Position numbers and translations under genes: made by a program. The notes beneath the pieces are model-generated. The model was given only the letters and a program-made list of their open reading frames with translations. It ran no database searches and had not been told where the DNA came from. Positions 41,071-50,922 of a stretch of 64,000 nucleotides of DNA are shown here, piece by piece. Source of the stretch: a bacterium 1xD8-48 (GTDB lineage: Bacteria > Bacillota > Clostridia > Lachnospirales > Lachnospiraceae); NCBI GenBank assembly GCA_009917455.1, contig QZDS01000003.1:186001-250000 (forward strand). Reading direction: 5' to 3'. Within the stretch, counting starts at the first letter, position 1, and each line of letters starts with the position of its first letter.

Positions 41071-43864
41071 ATAGCGATAGGTAATCCTTTGATGTTATCT
41101 CCGGATTTTCCCCCGCTCTAAACCGGACGTGAACCCTTTCGATTCATCCGGCTTGCCATCAAGGTCTTAGATTGCGTTACATTTCAGACAACTCTCAACT
41201 TTTGCAAGGCTTCTAAATTTCTCCAGCTTCTTCAACTGTTTGGCATCAAGGTTCAGTTTTTCAAGGTATTTCCTGATTGTTTCCGGGTTTGTTGCGTGTA
41301 TCAGGCGGTGGACATCTTCACTGACGATAGCCAGATTCTTATATTCGTCCGTTCCTCCAAGATATTTCGGTAACTTGTGGTGGCAGTGGATTTCATTTCT
41401 TTCAAGTTTCCTGCCAGTTACCGCACATTTTCCGTATTGGGCGCAATAAAGCGATATGCGGTTATCATTGTAAGCCGCTGTCCGGTATGGGATTGGGTTA
41501 CGCATGAGATAGTGCATGATACCTGTATCTATGCTTTTCCCCAGCATTTTGTGGACTGCCTCACGTCCTTCCGGCGTGTAGCTGTTGGTTATGCACCGCT
41601 TCATCATGGGATTCCTGTGTTTTACATACCCAATCGGTGCAAGCGCATATCCCCGGACAAATTTTAGCTGTTCGCTATCGCCATAACGCTCCTTAATATA
41701 ATCAGGAATTACATATCCAAGTTTTCGCTTTCTTACCTGTTTTACAGTTTTCAGACGCTTTTTCAACCTCGCGTTCAGGCTCTTATGGACTGAAAAGGCC
41801 AGTGTATGGAAGTCATGGCAGATAAAAGTTGCCATGCTGTAATAATTGTGGACACCTATAACGTAGGAATTAAAACGGGCTACCGCCGCATGTTCCGCAC
41901 GTTTTCCGTGTCCGGGAAATTCAATGTCGTGTATCAGCCTTTTCATATCTGATTTGATTTTATCAAGTGACTTCTCCCTGATATGGCTCTCCACTACATA
42001 TTTGGGGCTGTGTTCACTGCCGTGGTTTGTCGCCTTAATACGCAAACCGAGAAACTCCGAATATGTCTCTTTCAGGTTTACGATTTTGGATTTTTCCGGG
42101 CTTATGGAAAGCCCCAGCCGGCCCTTTAGCCAGCCCTCCACCGCATAAAACAGTTTCTGTGCCTGCTGGTAACTTTTCGCAAACAGCTTAAAATCATCAG
42201 CATACCGTACACATGTAACTTCTTTCAGCCGTGTGTAGTCCCGGAGCATTTTATATTTATTCCCTTTGTTTTCCGTCCCGTTGTAATTCGTCCCGGTAGC
42301 ATACTTCTTCCGGGTGGGGAAGTCCTCCCACTGGCTGGCTATCCACCAGTCCAGCTCATTCAGCACGATATTGGACAGGAGCGGCGAGATAATGCCGCCC
42401 TGCGGCGTGCCTTTCTCCGGGAAGCCTATCCCCGCAACCTCCGCTTTCAGCATTGCCGATATGATACTCAGCAGCTTTTTGTCACGGATTCCCATTGCCC
42501 ACATCTGTTTTAACAGCTTGCCGTGGTTTACATTGTCGAAAAATCCTTTGATGTCGATATCCACAACATAATAATAATGCGATAGCTGTATGTTCTTATA
42601 AACCAGCGCAACAGCGTGTTCCTGGCTTCTGTTTGGGCGGAACCCATAACTGTGGTCATGGAACTTTGCTTCGCAGATTGGTTCAAGAACCTGTAGCACG
42701 CATTGCTGTATCAGGCGGTCGAGTATAGTGGGTATCCCAAGCGGACGCTTTTTCGTTGGGTCACTGCCTTTTGGGATTTCTACACGCAGGACGCTTTGCG
42801 GCTCATACCAGCCCAGCTTTTTCTGAACCAGCGCAACCAGCTTTTCATCAGGGAGATTCTCTAAATCCTTGATTGTCCTTCCGTCCGTGCCAGCGGTCTT
42901 GCTCCCGTGGTTTGCCTTGATGTTGCGGTATGCCAGCCTTATATTCTCCGGCAGGGTAATAACCTCTACGAGATGTTTGAATACCCGTCCTTTCTGGCTG
43001 TCGGCATACAGCTTGTCCTGGATTCCCTGGAAGTCGTAATACTCCGCATGGCGCAGCTTTGATTTCTTCTTTGCCTTGTCTTTTGTTGCCATAGTCGGCC
43101 TTCTTTCCTTAGTGGATTTGGCCTTTCTTAGTCCTACCCGAACCTATGGAGTTTGTCTGTAACATAATTATTTCTTGCAATCTTACCCTGACTACAGCCC
43201 TTCCCTCCACCGCTTACTTTTTTCACGGCTTCACAGGTAACATGGCTGCTGTTTCCTCCCCGGTTAAGGAAAGTTATACCGCACCCCCGGTAAGTGGTGA
43301 CACGGCTTTCCCTTCCAGCGCTTCCCTGCCCGCAATGGCTCCACGCCGGGGAATTTCCACGTTCCAATACTCCTATCCTTAATTTCAACCGCACTTAGGT
43401 TTCCCTTTAAGCCTGTGTGCTGGGCGGTGCCTGTAACACCGCAGGGTGGTTCCTATTCACCAATCGTACTTTACCCCACACACGCCGCACTTGCGGCAGC
43501 GGCCTTTCTGACCGCTCGAATTTTAGACTTGTACATTCAGGATTTTGTCAGCATTAAGCATACTCGCCATATGCGGTTATGAACCCCCGGCCTATCACCC
43601 ACGGCCACCTCTGGCTCGTCTTTGCCCTACCGTCTTTTACCTCGTGTAAGGCGGGTGTGTCCAGCCGACTTCAGCGTGCTGTGTCAGTTGCAGGGATTGC
43701 GCCCCGTTTCCTCCAACGCAGTATCAGGGGGAGCGTTTCAGGGCGTTACCCCTTCATTCCACTCCTCGGAGTATCAGTTAGGAAGGCTGTGCCTTTCCGT
43801 CACTTTTACCTCTTTGCAGGATTTCTCCCACGCAGAGTTTATATGCGACAACGTGTCGCTACAC
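41071..43864 (-). mobile_element. Group II intron 2, in virB4
   Basis: A 2794-bp intron in the same orientation as virB4. It begins GTGTAGCGACACG with the first hairpin GCGACA/TGTCGC, encodes a maturase in domain IV, and ends near the domain V-like hairpin (about 41110-41160, GCCGGATGAATCGAAAGG) and ...CGCTAT. The boundaries were set so that 5' is GTG, 3' is AY, and the exons give FHLLLKEEQ. About 770 bp of ribozyme lie before the maturase (43093-43864); I see no other gene there. Confidence 0.85.
41167..43092 (-). CDS. ltrA: Group II intron reverse transcriptase/maturase
   Basis: A 641-aa intron-encoded protein: RT domain (about 60-340) with RPLGIPTILDRLIQQ, DIDIKGFFDNVNH, GTPQGGIISPLLSN and the catalytic VRYADDF; maturase domain X (about 400-500); and an HNH-type endonuclease end (YGKCAVTGRKLERNEIHCHHKLPKYLGG...EDVHRLIH). 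All catalytic motifs look intact, so the intron may splice and move. It differs strongly from the maturase of intron 1, so the two introns came separately. The start at 43092 has GAAGG upstream. Confidence 0.95.
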   Translation of the reverse strand: MATKDKAKKKSKLRHAEYYDFQGIQDKLYADSQKGRVFKHLVEVITLPENIRLAYRNIKANHGSKTAGTDGRTIKDLENLPDEKLVALVQKKLGWYEPQSVLRVEIPKGSDPTKKRPLGIPTILDRLIQQCVLQVLEPICEAKFHDHSYGFRPNRSQEHAVALVYKNIQLSHYYYVVDIDIKGFFDNVNHGKLLKQMWAMGIRDKKLLSIISAMLKAEVAGIGFPEKGTPQGGIISPLLSNIVLNELDWWIASQWEDFPTRKKYATGTNYNGTENKGNKYKMLRDYTRLKEVTCVRYADDFKLFAKSYQQAQKLFYAVEGWLKGRLGLSISPEKSKIVNLKETYSEFLGLRIKATNHGSEHSPKYVVESHIREKSLDKIKSDMKRLIHDIEFPGHGKRAEHAAVARFNSYVIGVHNYYSMATFICHDFHTLAFSVHKSLNARLKKRLKTVKQVRKRKLGYVIPDYIKERYGDSEQLKFVRGYALAPIGYVKHRNPMMKRCITNSYTPEGREAVHKMLGKSIDTGIMHYLMRNPIPYRTAAYNDNRISLYCAQYGKCAVTGRKLERNEIHCHHKLPKYLGGTDEYKNLAIVSEDVHRLIHATNPETIRKYLEKLNLDAKQLKKLEKFRSLAKVESCLKCNAI

Positions 43865-44402
43865 GGTGGAATTCATCAATATAGAGCCGTGTAGCCTTAT
43901 GGATTTCCCGGTTCACAGTAACGCGCCCCCAGACCTGATCCTGTACCACCAGCATCCCCAGCTTTTTAAGCTGTTTTCCCAATTCCTTAATGTCATAGCA
44001 GACAATACGCGACTGTATATCCACATTTGTCCTATGGTTAAAGACGCTCAAGGAGCCTGTGACATAGATCGCCATGCAGTCCACCACATGCCGCGCCTTG
44101 TCTCCCCCATACTTCTGGATTTCCTCATACAAGTCCTGCAAGATCGGCATTTTCTCCGGGCACGGGTCGTCAAAAAAGCGGTGGTACACCCTGCGCAGGC
44201 ACTGGTCGATGATACTCTTTTCGTCCGGTTCCACCTTCCCCATCATCAGTTCCATCAGCGATAAAATAAAATCGCTCTTTAAGATCAGCGGGTCGTCATC
44301 CTCACTGTAATTCAGGTTGATGTCCATCGGGTTAATGTACTGCGAGGACGCAGGGGAAACCTTAATCACCTGCCCGCCCAGCGCCGTCACAAGGGGCGAA
44401 TA
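43865..44402 (-). CDS. virB4: VirB4 ATPase, exon 2 (middle part)
   Basis: Encodes YSPLVTALGGQVIKVSPASS ... SLMELMMGKVEPDEKSIIDQCLRRVY ... SGSLSVFNHRTNVDIQ-type VirB4 sequence up to the conserved YIDEFH. It starts directly after intron 1 with TATTCG and ends at ...TTCCACC before intron 2, in phase 1 of codon 700. Read alone, the frame runs into intron 2 and stops after a few residues, so it is meaningful only after splicing. Confidence 0.88.
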
Positions 44403-46719
44403 GTCGGCTAAGTCGGGGCGATTGCTCGCCCTTTCTCGCCTAAGAACCGTACATGAGCGTTTCCACTCATACGGCTCAAGCATTTCATCACTCTTTCGAG
44501 CGGCTCTCAAGATAGATTCGTTGGCAGTCAGCATGAACATACGCCATGTTAGCCACTTCCTCCTTGCCACCGCAGGACTTTGGTACTTTAAAGAAAATTT
44601 CCCTCTCGTCCGAAATATCCAGTGGCATTCCACAGTGATAGCAACAGCCATTTTGATTCTTCCAGATTAGTTTGAATCTTCCTGAAAGTTTCTTCATTCC
44701 CTGATTAAACTTGCGTTGCTTGAAATACTCCGTATCAAGGAACGGATTGGCTGCTTCCCTTACTTTTGTATGACGGACAATCGGCGTATGGTCTACCCGT
44801 ATCAGCTCTTTTGTGTCCGTAGAGAATACCCAATTCTGGTTGCCCCTGCGGTGCCAATACTTTGTGGAAACCCACCATTGCCCTTTCTTCGGATGCCGTC
44901 TTTTCGCCCATCTCCACAATAACTCATAGAGAATATAGTCCAGATGTGCAAACGCTTCTGCCGCACACACAGACTGGTGGTAATTCGTCCATCCTCGGAT
45001 TTGTTGGTTCAGTTTCATAATCAGCACATCCTGATTCCATGCTTTCCCACGTTTCAGTATCGTGTCAGATAAATTCCTCACGATTGCCTGTATGGATTTC
45101 TTTGACGGCTTCACAATCAGCTTTCCCTTGAATTTTCGGAATGTCCAGCCTAACATATCGAATCCGTCGTTGATGTGGGTAATCACCGTCTTTTCTTCTG
45201 ACAGTTCCAGCCCCCGTGTTTTCAGAAATTCACGGATTAACCCTTTGGCTTCCTCCGCAATCTCTTTTGTTGCCGCCGTGACTATAAAATCATCAGCATA
45301 ACGCACAAGGTTGACTTTGCTCTTGTTGTGGACAAAGGCGCTCACTTTCCCCTTTGCACTTAAGTCAAAGCGGTTTATGAGTATTTCCTGCATACCGTCC
45401 AGTGCCATGTTCGCAAGAATCGGCGAGATAACGCCGCCTTGCGGAGTGCCGTCCTCTGTCGGGAACAGCTCACCTTTGAAAATAAATCCTGCTTTCAGGA
45501 ATTGTTTCAAGATAGATTTGTCCATAGGGATATTCTCTATCAGCCATTCATGGCTGATGTTGTCAAAACATCCTTTGATGTCGCCCTCTAAAACCCATTC
45601 GGGCGATACTTTGCGTGACAGTGCCGCAAAAATATATTCGCAAGCGTCCTGACAGCACCGCCCTTTTCTGAAACCAAATGATTTCATGTCGGCGGTTGTT
45701 TCTGCCACTGGCTCTAATGCAAGAGCGTACAACGCCTGCATTGCCCTGTCATACATAGTTGGAATCCCTAACGGACGTTTCTTTTTCTTATCTTTCTTCT
45801 CAATATAGACACGTCTTAACGGTTTTGCTTTGTAGCCTTTGTCTGTCAATGACATGACAGCCCTCATCTTCATTGCAGGCGTTGACCAGATTTCTCCGTC
45901 CACCCCTGCGGTTTTCTTTCCTTTGTTTGTGGTCACACGCCTTACGGCGAGTGCTTTTGCATAGAACGAGTGCGCCAGTAGATACTGAAGCCGCTTCACT
46001 GTGTTCCATTTCTTTTCCTGAGTTGCCTTGACAATCCTGACTTGCAGCCTATTAACTTCCTGCTCCGCTTTCTTCCAGTCGATAGTTTTCCACTGCATGG
46101 AAAGCCGCTTGCTGTCCGATAATCTCTCAGAAACTGGCGTTTCCGTCGTTGAATTATTACCGTTCATAGGTTTACCTCCATTCTTTGCCATGAAATACCG
46201 TGGGATAAGTCTGCACCCTTTCGGGTCAGGGCAAATCTTGAACCCCTATGCCCCGCCATTACAGCAGAGCCGTTCGCTTTTTATCCCGTTCCTCTACCCT
46301 CTGTGCCATTTCTCTGCCTTACGGCTTCGATACCTTAAATATAAGGAACACATAGGGCTTACCAAGTTCCGCATAATAAATAATTGTGAATGCCTTAGAC
46401 GCCATCTTTGAGCCGGGAGGAATCACGTCCATTTGTTACGGTGTTGAGAAAGTCACCGCAACCACCTCCGCACCTTTTTGGTGTAAGTGTATCAGCCTTA
46501 TTTCACTTATTCCCTGTAACGACTCTTACAATGGTTCACATTACATTCGTCATAGCACTCTTATCCTAACAGTATGCCCGACTTAGGCTGTCAGGTTTCC
46601 CATATTGTCCCACAAGCTTTCTACCTGAACGTTACCATTCACGCAGATTGTGGTAGGATTACCCCAAATGGATAGGGTAGCTGACGACCAGCAATTTATT
46701 ATGCGACTTCTTGTCGCAC
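44403..46719 (-). mobile_element. Group II intron 1, in virB4
   Basis: A 2317-bp intron on the virB4 strand. It begins GTGCGACAAGAAGTCGCA, the classical group II 5' end, and ends ...TTAGCCGAC. Domain V is visible at about 44446-44484 (GAGCCGTATGAGTGGAAACG and its pairing arm). Removing it joins DPEAE to YSPLVT, as in uninterrupted VirB4 proteins. The 552 bp before the maturase (46168-46719) are ribozyme domains I-III; no other gene is seen. Confidence 0.9.
44488..46167 (-). CDS. ltrA: Group II intron reverse transcriptase/maturase
   Basis: A 559-aa intron-encoded protein. The start at 46167 has GGAGGT 6 nt upstream; an ATG 24 nt earlier does not. It has an RVT_N-type N-terminus (MQWKTIDWKKAEQEVNRLQV), RT motifs RPLGIPTMYDRAMQAL, DIKGCFDNISHEWL, GTPQGGVISPILAN and catalytic VRYADDF, maturase domain X around 400-470, and a C-terminal HNH-like module (CCYHCGMPLDISDE...SCGGKEEVANMAYVHADCQRIYL). 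It appears intact and should promote splicing and mobility of the intron. Confidence 0.95.
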   Translation of the reverse strand: MNGNNSTTETPVSERLSDSKRLSMQWKTIDWKKAEQEVNRLQVRIVKATQEKKWNTVKRLQYLLAHSFYAKALAVRRVTTNKGKKTAGVDGEIWSTPAMKMRAVMSLTDKGYKAKPLRRVYIEKKDKKKKRPLGIPTMYDRAMQALYALALEPVAETTADMKSFGFRKGRCCQDACEYIFAALSRKVSPEWVLEGDIKGCFDNISHEWLIENIPMDKSILKQFLKAGFIFKGELFPTEDGTPQGGVISPILANMALDGMQEILINRFDLSAKGKVSAFVHNKSKVNLVRYADDFIVTAATKEIAEEAKGLIREFLKTRGLELSEEKTVITHINDGFDMLGWTFRKFKGKLIVKPSKKSIQAIVRNLSDTILKRGKAWNQDVLIMKLNQQIRGWTNYHQSVCAAEAFAHLDYILYELLWRWAKRRHPKKGQWWVSTKYWHRRGNQNWVFSTDTKELIRVDHTPIVRHTKVREAANPFLDTEYFKQRKFNQGMKKLSGRFKLIWKNQNGCCYHCGMPLDISDEREIFFKVPKSCGGKEEVANMAYVHADCQRIYLESRSKE

Positions 46720-48279
46720 CTCCGCCTCCGGGTCAATGATCGCTATATCGTCCGTCGTAATCAGGAAAGCATTTGTGATCTCCCTTTTTGCGGAAAAAGA
46801 CTTGCCCGCACCGGGCGTTCCGAGTATCAGCCCGTTAGGGTTTTTCAGCTTTTTCCTGTCACACATGATAAGGTTATTACTGAGTGCATTTACCCCGTAA
46901 TAAAGGGCTTCCCCGCTCTGGAACAGTTCCTGTGTCGTAAACGGGACGAAGATTGCGGTGCTGCTTGTGGTAAGCCCCCTTTGTATCTCCACCTGGTTCA
47001 CGCCAAGCGGGAGCGTTGACACAAAGCCCTGCTCCTGCTGGTAAGAAAGGCGTCTTAGGGCACAGTTATATTTCTGCGCGATCCCCGCTGTCTGGAACAC
47101 ATTGTTTTCCAGCTTCTGCCGTTTGTCCGCCAGATTCATCACAAGGATTGTGACTAAAAACATACGCTCATTCCTGCTCTGCAAATCTTCTAACAGCGTC
47201 TTTGCCTCATTGCCGTATGTTGCCAGGTCGGACGGGATGATATCCATATCGTACCCTGCGCGTACTGCTTTCTTTTGTTCCTCGATCTTCATCTTATCAA
47301 TATCCGTCAGCTTGCGTTTGATGGTCTTGATCGCCGCGCTCTGGTCGATGGACTGGATATGCAGCGTCACCACCATGCCGTTCTCCAGATCAAGGAAATC
47401 CGCCAGCATACGGTCAGTCAGTTCCGGCGCTAAAATCTGGATAAAAGAAGCTGCCCCGTAAGTCCGCCCCACTTTAAAATACTGCCCATTCTGGAAGGTG
47501 AAGCTGTCCGGCGCAATAAAATCTTTACTGGAAAGCCCTGTCTGCCAGATCGCATCCCACGAAAAGTGAAATTTCCTCTCCCCGGCCGGGTGGAACATCT
47601 GGTGCAGGATAGAGAGGCGCTCATAACCATCCAAAGTTTTCGCCTTTACCCCAAGCACCTTAAAATTAGCCATAATATCGGCTTCGATCCGCTCCAGACG
47701 CGTCTTTGCAGCTTTCAGGTTCTCAGCTTCCACACCGAAGGTGATATATTTTGTCTTTGTCAGCCCGTTGTTGCCCCGTGAAAGCTGTCCCCGCAGCATC
47801 CCGACGTATTCACGCCTGATCTGGTTAAACTTATCCTCCTGCTCCGGTATGTCGATAGACTTCCTGAAGCGCTCCATATCCGCCCTCTGGTTCAAAAAGG
47901 AAAGCTGGAAACGGATGGAGGAATCAAAGTAGTTGAGAAAATCGCACCAGTTCTCAAAAATGATGTTCTTATCCTCGTTCTGGGCAAGCTGATAGTTGAT
48001 GTCAAAAAACTCCACCTGCTTTGTAAAGTAATGCCCGTCCACATCACAGATGCCGTCCCGGTGCATCTCCCGGTAAGGGATCGTCTCCTGCGCGGATTTC
48101 GGGATTTTCCCATCCCGCTTTGCTTTCTTCACGGCGGCGGCAAGCCTCTTTTTTTCCTGCTTTGTAAGTTTCGCCTCCGGCATGAGCCTTATCGCCTTTA
48201 AATCCTCCTTATCCTTTTTGTACTGGTTTTTTGCGGCCTGCAGGTTTCTTTCCTGCCTTGCCTGTTTCTTTGTTTTCAA
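46720..48279 (-). CDS. virB4: VirB4 ATPase, exon 1 (N-terminal part)
   Basis: Encodes the first 520 residues of the ATPase that powers the conjugation channel: charged start, VirB4/CagE-type N-terminal domain, and Walker A GLILGTPGAGKSFSAKREI near the end, finishing DIAIIDPEAE at the intron boundary. The start is placed at a TTG at 48279, preceded by AAGGAGG with 9 nt spacing; an ATG at 48333 would lie 125 nt inside prgI with no ribosome site. Summed with exons 2 and 3 (1560+538+374 nt) it gives 823 residues plus a stop. Without splicing, translation ends six residues into intron 1. Confidence 0.9.
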
Positions 48280-48631
48280 TCTGCTCTGCCTCCTTATCAA
48301 AATCCGCCTGCCGCATAAGCGCGGCATAGCCATTGTCTGTACGGTAGGGCCTTGCCGGTGGCCGCATGAAAGAAACGCTGATAAAATTTTTCAGCACTTT
48401 TTCAAGCGGCTGCCCGTCCTTCTCATATATCCCAAATGCAAAAAAGGGAAGCATCAGGCCGATCATCAAAAGGGCGGCTGATTCATTCCCTATGCTGCCA
48501 CGGGTAAAGAGATATGTGGGGATTCCCACAAGGCCGCCCAGCCCGAAGGTGACAAGCTGCCGTTTTGTCAGGTTGAACGCCACCTTTGTCTTTACTTTTG
48601 TCAAATCCTTTGGCACAGGCACAAAAGGCAT
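48209..48631 (-). CDS. PrgI family membrane protein of the transfer channel
   Basis: A 140-aa protein: MPFVPVPKDLTKVKTKVAFN, two transmembrane helices (about 28-45 and 53-70), and a conserved EKDGQPLEKVLKNFISVSFMRP segment, all typical of PrgI/VirB3-like proteins encoded just before virB4 in Gram-positive elements. The basic tail (KETGKAGKKPAGRKKP) overlaps the beginning of virB4 by 71 nt in another frame. It probably anchors the ATPase to the membrane channel. Confidence 0.9.
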   Translation of the reverse strand: MPFVPVPKDLTKVKTKVAFNLTKRQLVTFGLGGLVGIPTYLFTRGSIGNESAALLMIGLMLPFFAFGIYEKDGQPLEKVLKNFISVSFMRPPARPYRTDNGYAALMRQADFDKEAEQIENKETGKAGKKPAGRKKPVQKG

Positions 48632-48632
48632 C

Positions 48633-49136
48633 TTACCTCACCTCCCTGTCATTTGTTTTCGCAGCGGGCTTTCCGGCCGGGACAGACTGCATAGCAAGCT
48701 GCCCCCTGATCGACGGCTTTTCAGGCTGTGCCTTTACCGCCTCCCTCTCACGCCGCATCAGGCTGATAAACCCGTCCAGCACAGCCGGGTGGCTCCCCAC
48801 CTTAAAATCCTGCCCAAAGTCATAGCCGTGCGGATTGATTCCCGGAATATCGAAACTGCCTGCCCACTCCTTGTTGCTATGGGAAAACCGCCCGTCATAC
48901 TCCAGATGCCGGACAGTGTTTGCCAGCACCCAATCCATACGGTCAGGGCCGTATTCCTCCATGACTGTGTTCAGGCACTCTTTTTTCAGGTGCATCCCGT
49001 CAAAGTTCTCCCGGATTGCCGTCTCGATTGCCTTTTTACAGGCGATATTCAGCTTATGTGATTCCCTGAAAAGGGCTGTTTCCCCCACGGCCCTTGCTTC
49101 CTCCGGGGAGCGTTTATAAACCTGCGGATATTCCAC
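48633..49136 (-). CDS. DUF3849 domain protein
   Basis: A 167-aa protein with the DUF3849 core (VYKRSPEEARAVGETALFRESHKLNIACKKAIETAIRENFDGMHL...LANTVRHLEYDGRFSHSNKEWA) that recurs in ICE proteins, its function unknown. The C-terminus has EKPSIRGQLAMQS, one of the shared KPSxxxxL tails. It ends 1 bp before prgI. The start at 49136 has AGGGAGG upstream. No membrane helix. Confidence 0.88.
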   Translation of the reverse strand: MEYPQVYKRSPEEARAVGETALFRESHKLNIACKKAIETAIRENFDGMHLKKECLNTVMEEYGPDRMDWVLANTVRHLEYDGRFSHSNKEWAGSFDIPGINPHGYDFGQDFKVGSHPAVLDGFISLMRREREAVKAQPEKPSIRGQLAMQSVPAGKPAAKTNDREVR

Positions 49137-49189
49137 TTTCTTTCCCTCCTTCCGTTTTTATTTCCCATACAGGCATAAAAGCCGGCGCA

Positions 49190-49810
49190 TCAGCGCGCCC
49201 CCTTATCTGCCGTCCTCTGTCCTTCCGGTGCCGGGCGCGCCGCTGCCTCCTTTGCGGCACTCTGCAACGCCCCGCGCAGGGACGGCTTTTCTACCGCTTT
49301 CTCATATTCCCCTTTGACAGCCGCATCCAGCGCTTTCCGCATCTCCGCCGTTGTGGGGCAGCAAATGTCATGGTACTTCCCATCGCCTCCCTTGCTGCTG
49401 GGCATGGCAACGAATTTTCCCTTTTCACTGTTCATGACACGGATTCCATTGACAGCAAAACAGCCGCCGATCGTTGCACTTGCAAAAGCAAGCAGGTTCC
49501 CCGATTCTTTCTGCACAGGATAGACTTTTACGCTGATCTCCATTGTGTTATTCTGTTGTTCCATTTTGGCCTCCTTTTGATGTTCCATTTCTAAGGGCAT
49601 AAGCGCCCCGTTTTCGTAACTGTAGCCTGCTTTCCTGACCGCATCCAGCGTGTCAGCCGATACGCGCCCATTTAGCGTAAGGTCGGTATCTATTGCAAAC
49701 AGAAGCATATCTTTCTCGTTAAATTCCTCCGGCAGCTTACCGTTCCATGTGCGGCGCATCTGCCCGGTTTCATCCATCCGGTATCTGGCAGGCATCCTTT
49801 TTTCTTCCAT
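49190..49810 (-). CDS. SpoVG-like protein with extra N-terminal domain
   Basis: A 206-aa protein. Residues 1-85 form an unassigned N-terminal region (LPEEFNEKDMLLFAIDTDL...GALMPLEMEHQKEAKMEQ). Residues about 92-165 match SpoVG (ISVKVYPVQKESGNLLAFASATIGGCFAVNGIRVMNSEKGKFVAMPS), a small RNA/DNA-binding regulator of sporulation and division in Firmicutes. The tail has EKPSLRGALQSAAKEAAA, another KPSxxxxL instance. ICE-borne SpoVG domains are known but unexplained. The start has GGGGGA upstream. Confidence 0.85.
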   Translation of the reverse strand: MEEKRMPARYRMDETGQMRRTWNGKLPEEFNEKDMLLFAIDTDLTLNGRVSADTLDAVRKAGYSYENGALMPLEMEHQKEAKMEQQNNTMEISVKVYPVQKESGNLLAFASATIGGCFAVNGIRVMNSEKGKFVAMPSSKGGDGKYHDICCPTTAEMRKALDAAVKGEYEKAVEKPSLRGALQSAAKEAAARPAPEGQRTADKGAR

Positions 49811-49821
49811 ATCCGTCCCCC

Positions 49822-50691
49822 TTAATGTGCATTAAAGATTGAGCGCGAGATTGAACTTGTCTTAAAAAGTGAGAAACATAAGAGCAGCGTATACCCGGCA
49901 CAGCTCCAGATAGCCCCGTGGATGTTCGCCGCATTTCCGATATTTGACACAAGGACGGAATAGACTGCTATGCACACCATGATGAAAAAGCCCTGCAATC
50001 CAAGCGCCACAAGCCCGCGCAGGTAGTTGTTCCCCATCTGTCCCCATTCCCTATTGGTCATGGTGGCAAAAGGGATTGCACCCACAGAACAGTAAATATA
50101 GATTTCCACCATGCGTCCCACCAGTACCAGCATGACGCAGACAGACAATATCGGGGTGGTAATCCGTATCAGAACGGTTTCCACTAAAAGCCCGAACAGT
50201 TCCCCGTTTCCCATTGTCTCAAGCTGCGACGTCAGGCTCCCCATGACGGCATCAAACTGGATGTTCGTATTCCCGGTAATCACCCCGGCACTCTGGCGCA
50301 CCACATTCTGCGACAGTTCAAAGATCGCCATTGTGATGTCAAAGGTGTGCGTGACAAGGTAGGTAGCAACAAATACCTTGAAAATCCATTTGAAAATATT
50401 GAAAGTGTCAAAATCGTGCATGTTGTTCTTCTCGGTAATCATACTGATTAGCTCATAGCACAGGACGAATGTTAAAATAATTCCGGCTATGGGGACGATC
50501 ACGTTATCCGACAGGGAGCGGATCATGGAAAACACCCCGGCATTCCAGTCCTGGGGTGTTTTTCCTACGTCCGCCGCCACGTCCCCGACCGCTTCGTTTA
50601 CCTGGTCGAACAGCCCGGAAAGGTTCCCTGTGATGCACTCAATCAGGAACTCTTTTATCCACTGCCCGATCTGGTCGAGGATATTCAGCAT
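49822..50691 (-). CDS. VirB6/TrbL-like conjugation channel protein
   Basis: A 289-aa polytopic membrane protein with about six helices (such as DNVIVPIAGIILTFVLCYEL, IFKWIFKVFVATYLVTHTF, TTPILSVCVMLVLVGRMVEIYIY, LRGLVALGLQGFFIMVCIAVY). Its place between Maff2 and the SpoVG/PrgI/VirB4 genes is that of the TrbL/VirB6 homologue of Tn1549-type elements. It should line the inner part of the DNA channel. The start has AGGTGAG upstream, 15 bp after Maff2. Confidence 0.88.
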   Translation of the reverse strand: MLNILDQIGQWIKEFLIECITGNLSGLFDQVNEAVGDVAADVGKTPQDWNAGVFSMIRSLSDNVIVPIAGIILTFVLCYELISMITEKNNMHDFDTFNIFKWIFKVFVATYLVTHTFDITMAIFELSQNVVRQSAGVITGNTNIQFDAVMGSLTSQLETMGNGELFGLLVETVLIRITTPILSVCVMLVLVGRMVEIYIYCSVGAIPFATMTNREWGQMGNNYLRGLVALGLQGFFIMVCIAVYSVLVSNIGNAANIHGAIWSCAGYTLLLCFSLFKTSSISRSIFNAH

Positions 50692-50706
50692 AGGCTCTCA
50701 CCTGCC

Positions 50707-50922
50707 TTAACCAAACAGGTTCGCCAGCAGGGGGATAAGCTGCATACCGATCAGTGCAACGCCGCCGCCCGCCATGAGCTGCTTCATGCCCTGTGATTTT
50801 GCTCCGGGATTGTCATTGCCATATCCTTCAAGCAGGTTGATAACGCCCCATACGCCAAGACCTGCTCCAAGTGCGATCACAAGTACCTTCAAAGTGTCGA
50901 TTGCCGCTGCAAAAAATTCCAT
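50707..50922 (-). CDS. Maff2 family mobile element membrane protein
   Basis: A 71-aa protein beginning MEFFAAAIDTLKVLVIALGA, with two hydrophobic helices around GLGVWGVINLLEGYGNDNPGAKSQGMKQLMAGGG, the hallmark of the Maff2 family (VirB2-like size and layout). It may be a small channel or pilin-like subunit. The ATG at 50922 lacks a good ribosome site; a TTG at 50940 is an alternative. It starts inside the 83-aa ORF that ends at 50889, so it may be reached by translational coupling. A terminator hairpin lies 70 bp upstream. Confidence 0.9.
   Translation of the reverse strand: MEFFAAAIDTLKVLVIALGAGLGVWGVINLLEGYGNDNPGAKSQGMKQLMAGGGVALIGMQLIPLLANLFG

Noticed and set aside
40697..48333. virB4 as a dead pseudogene
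   Set aside because: Both interruptions are complete group II introns in sense orientation and the exons rejoin in frame, so splicing can restore the gene.
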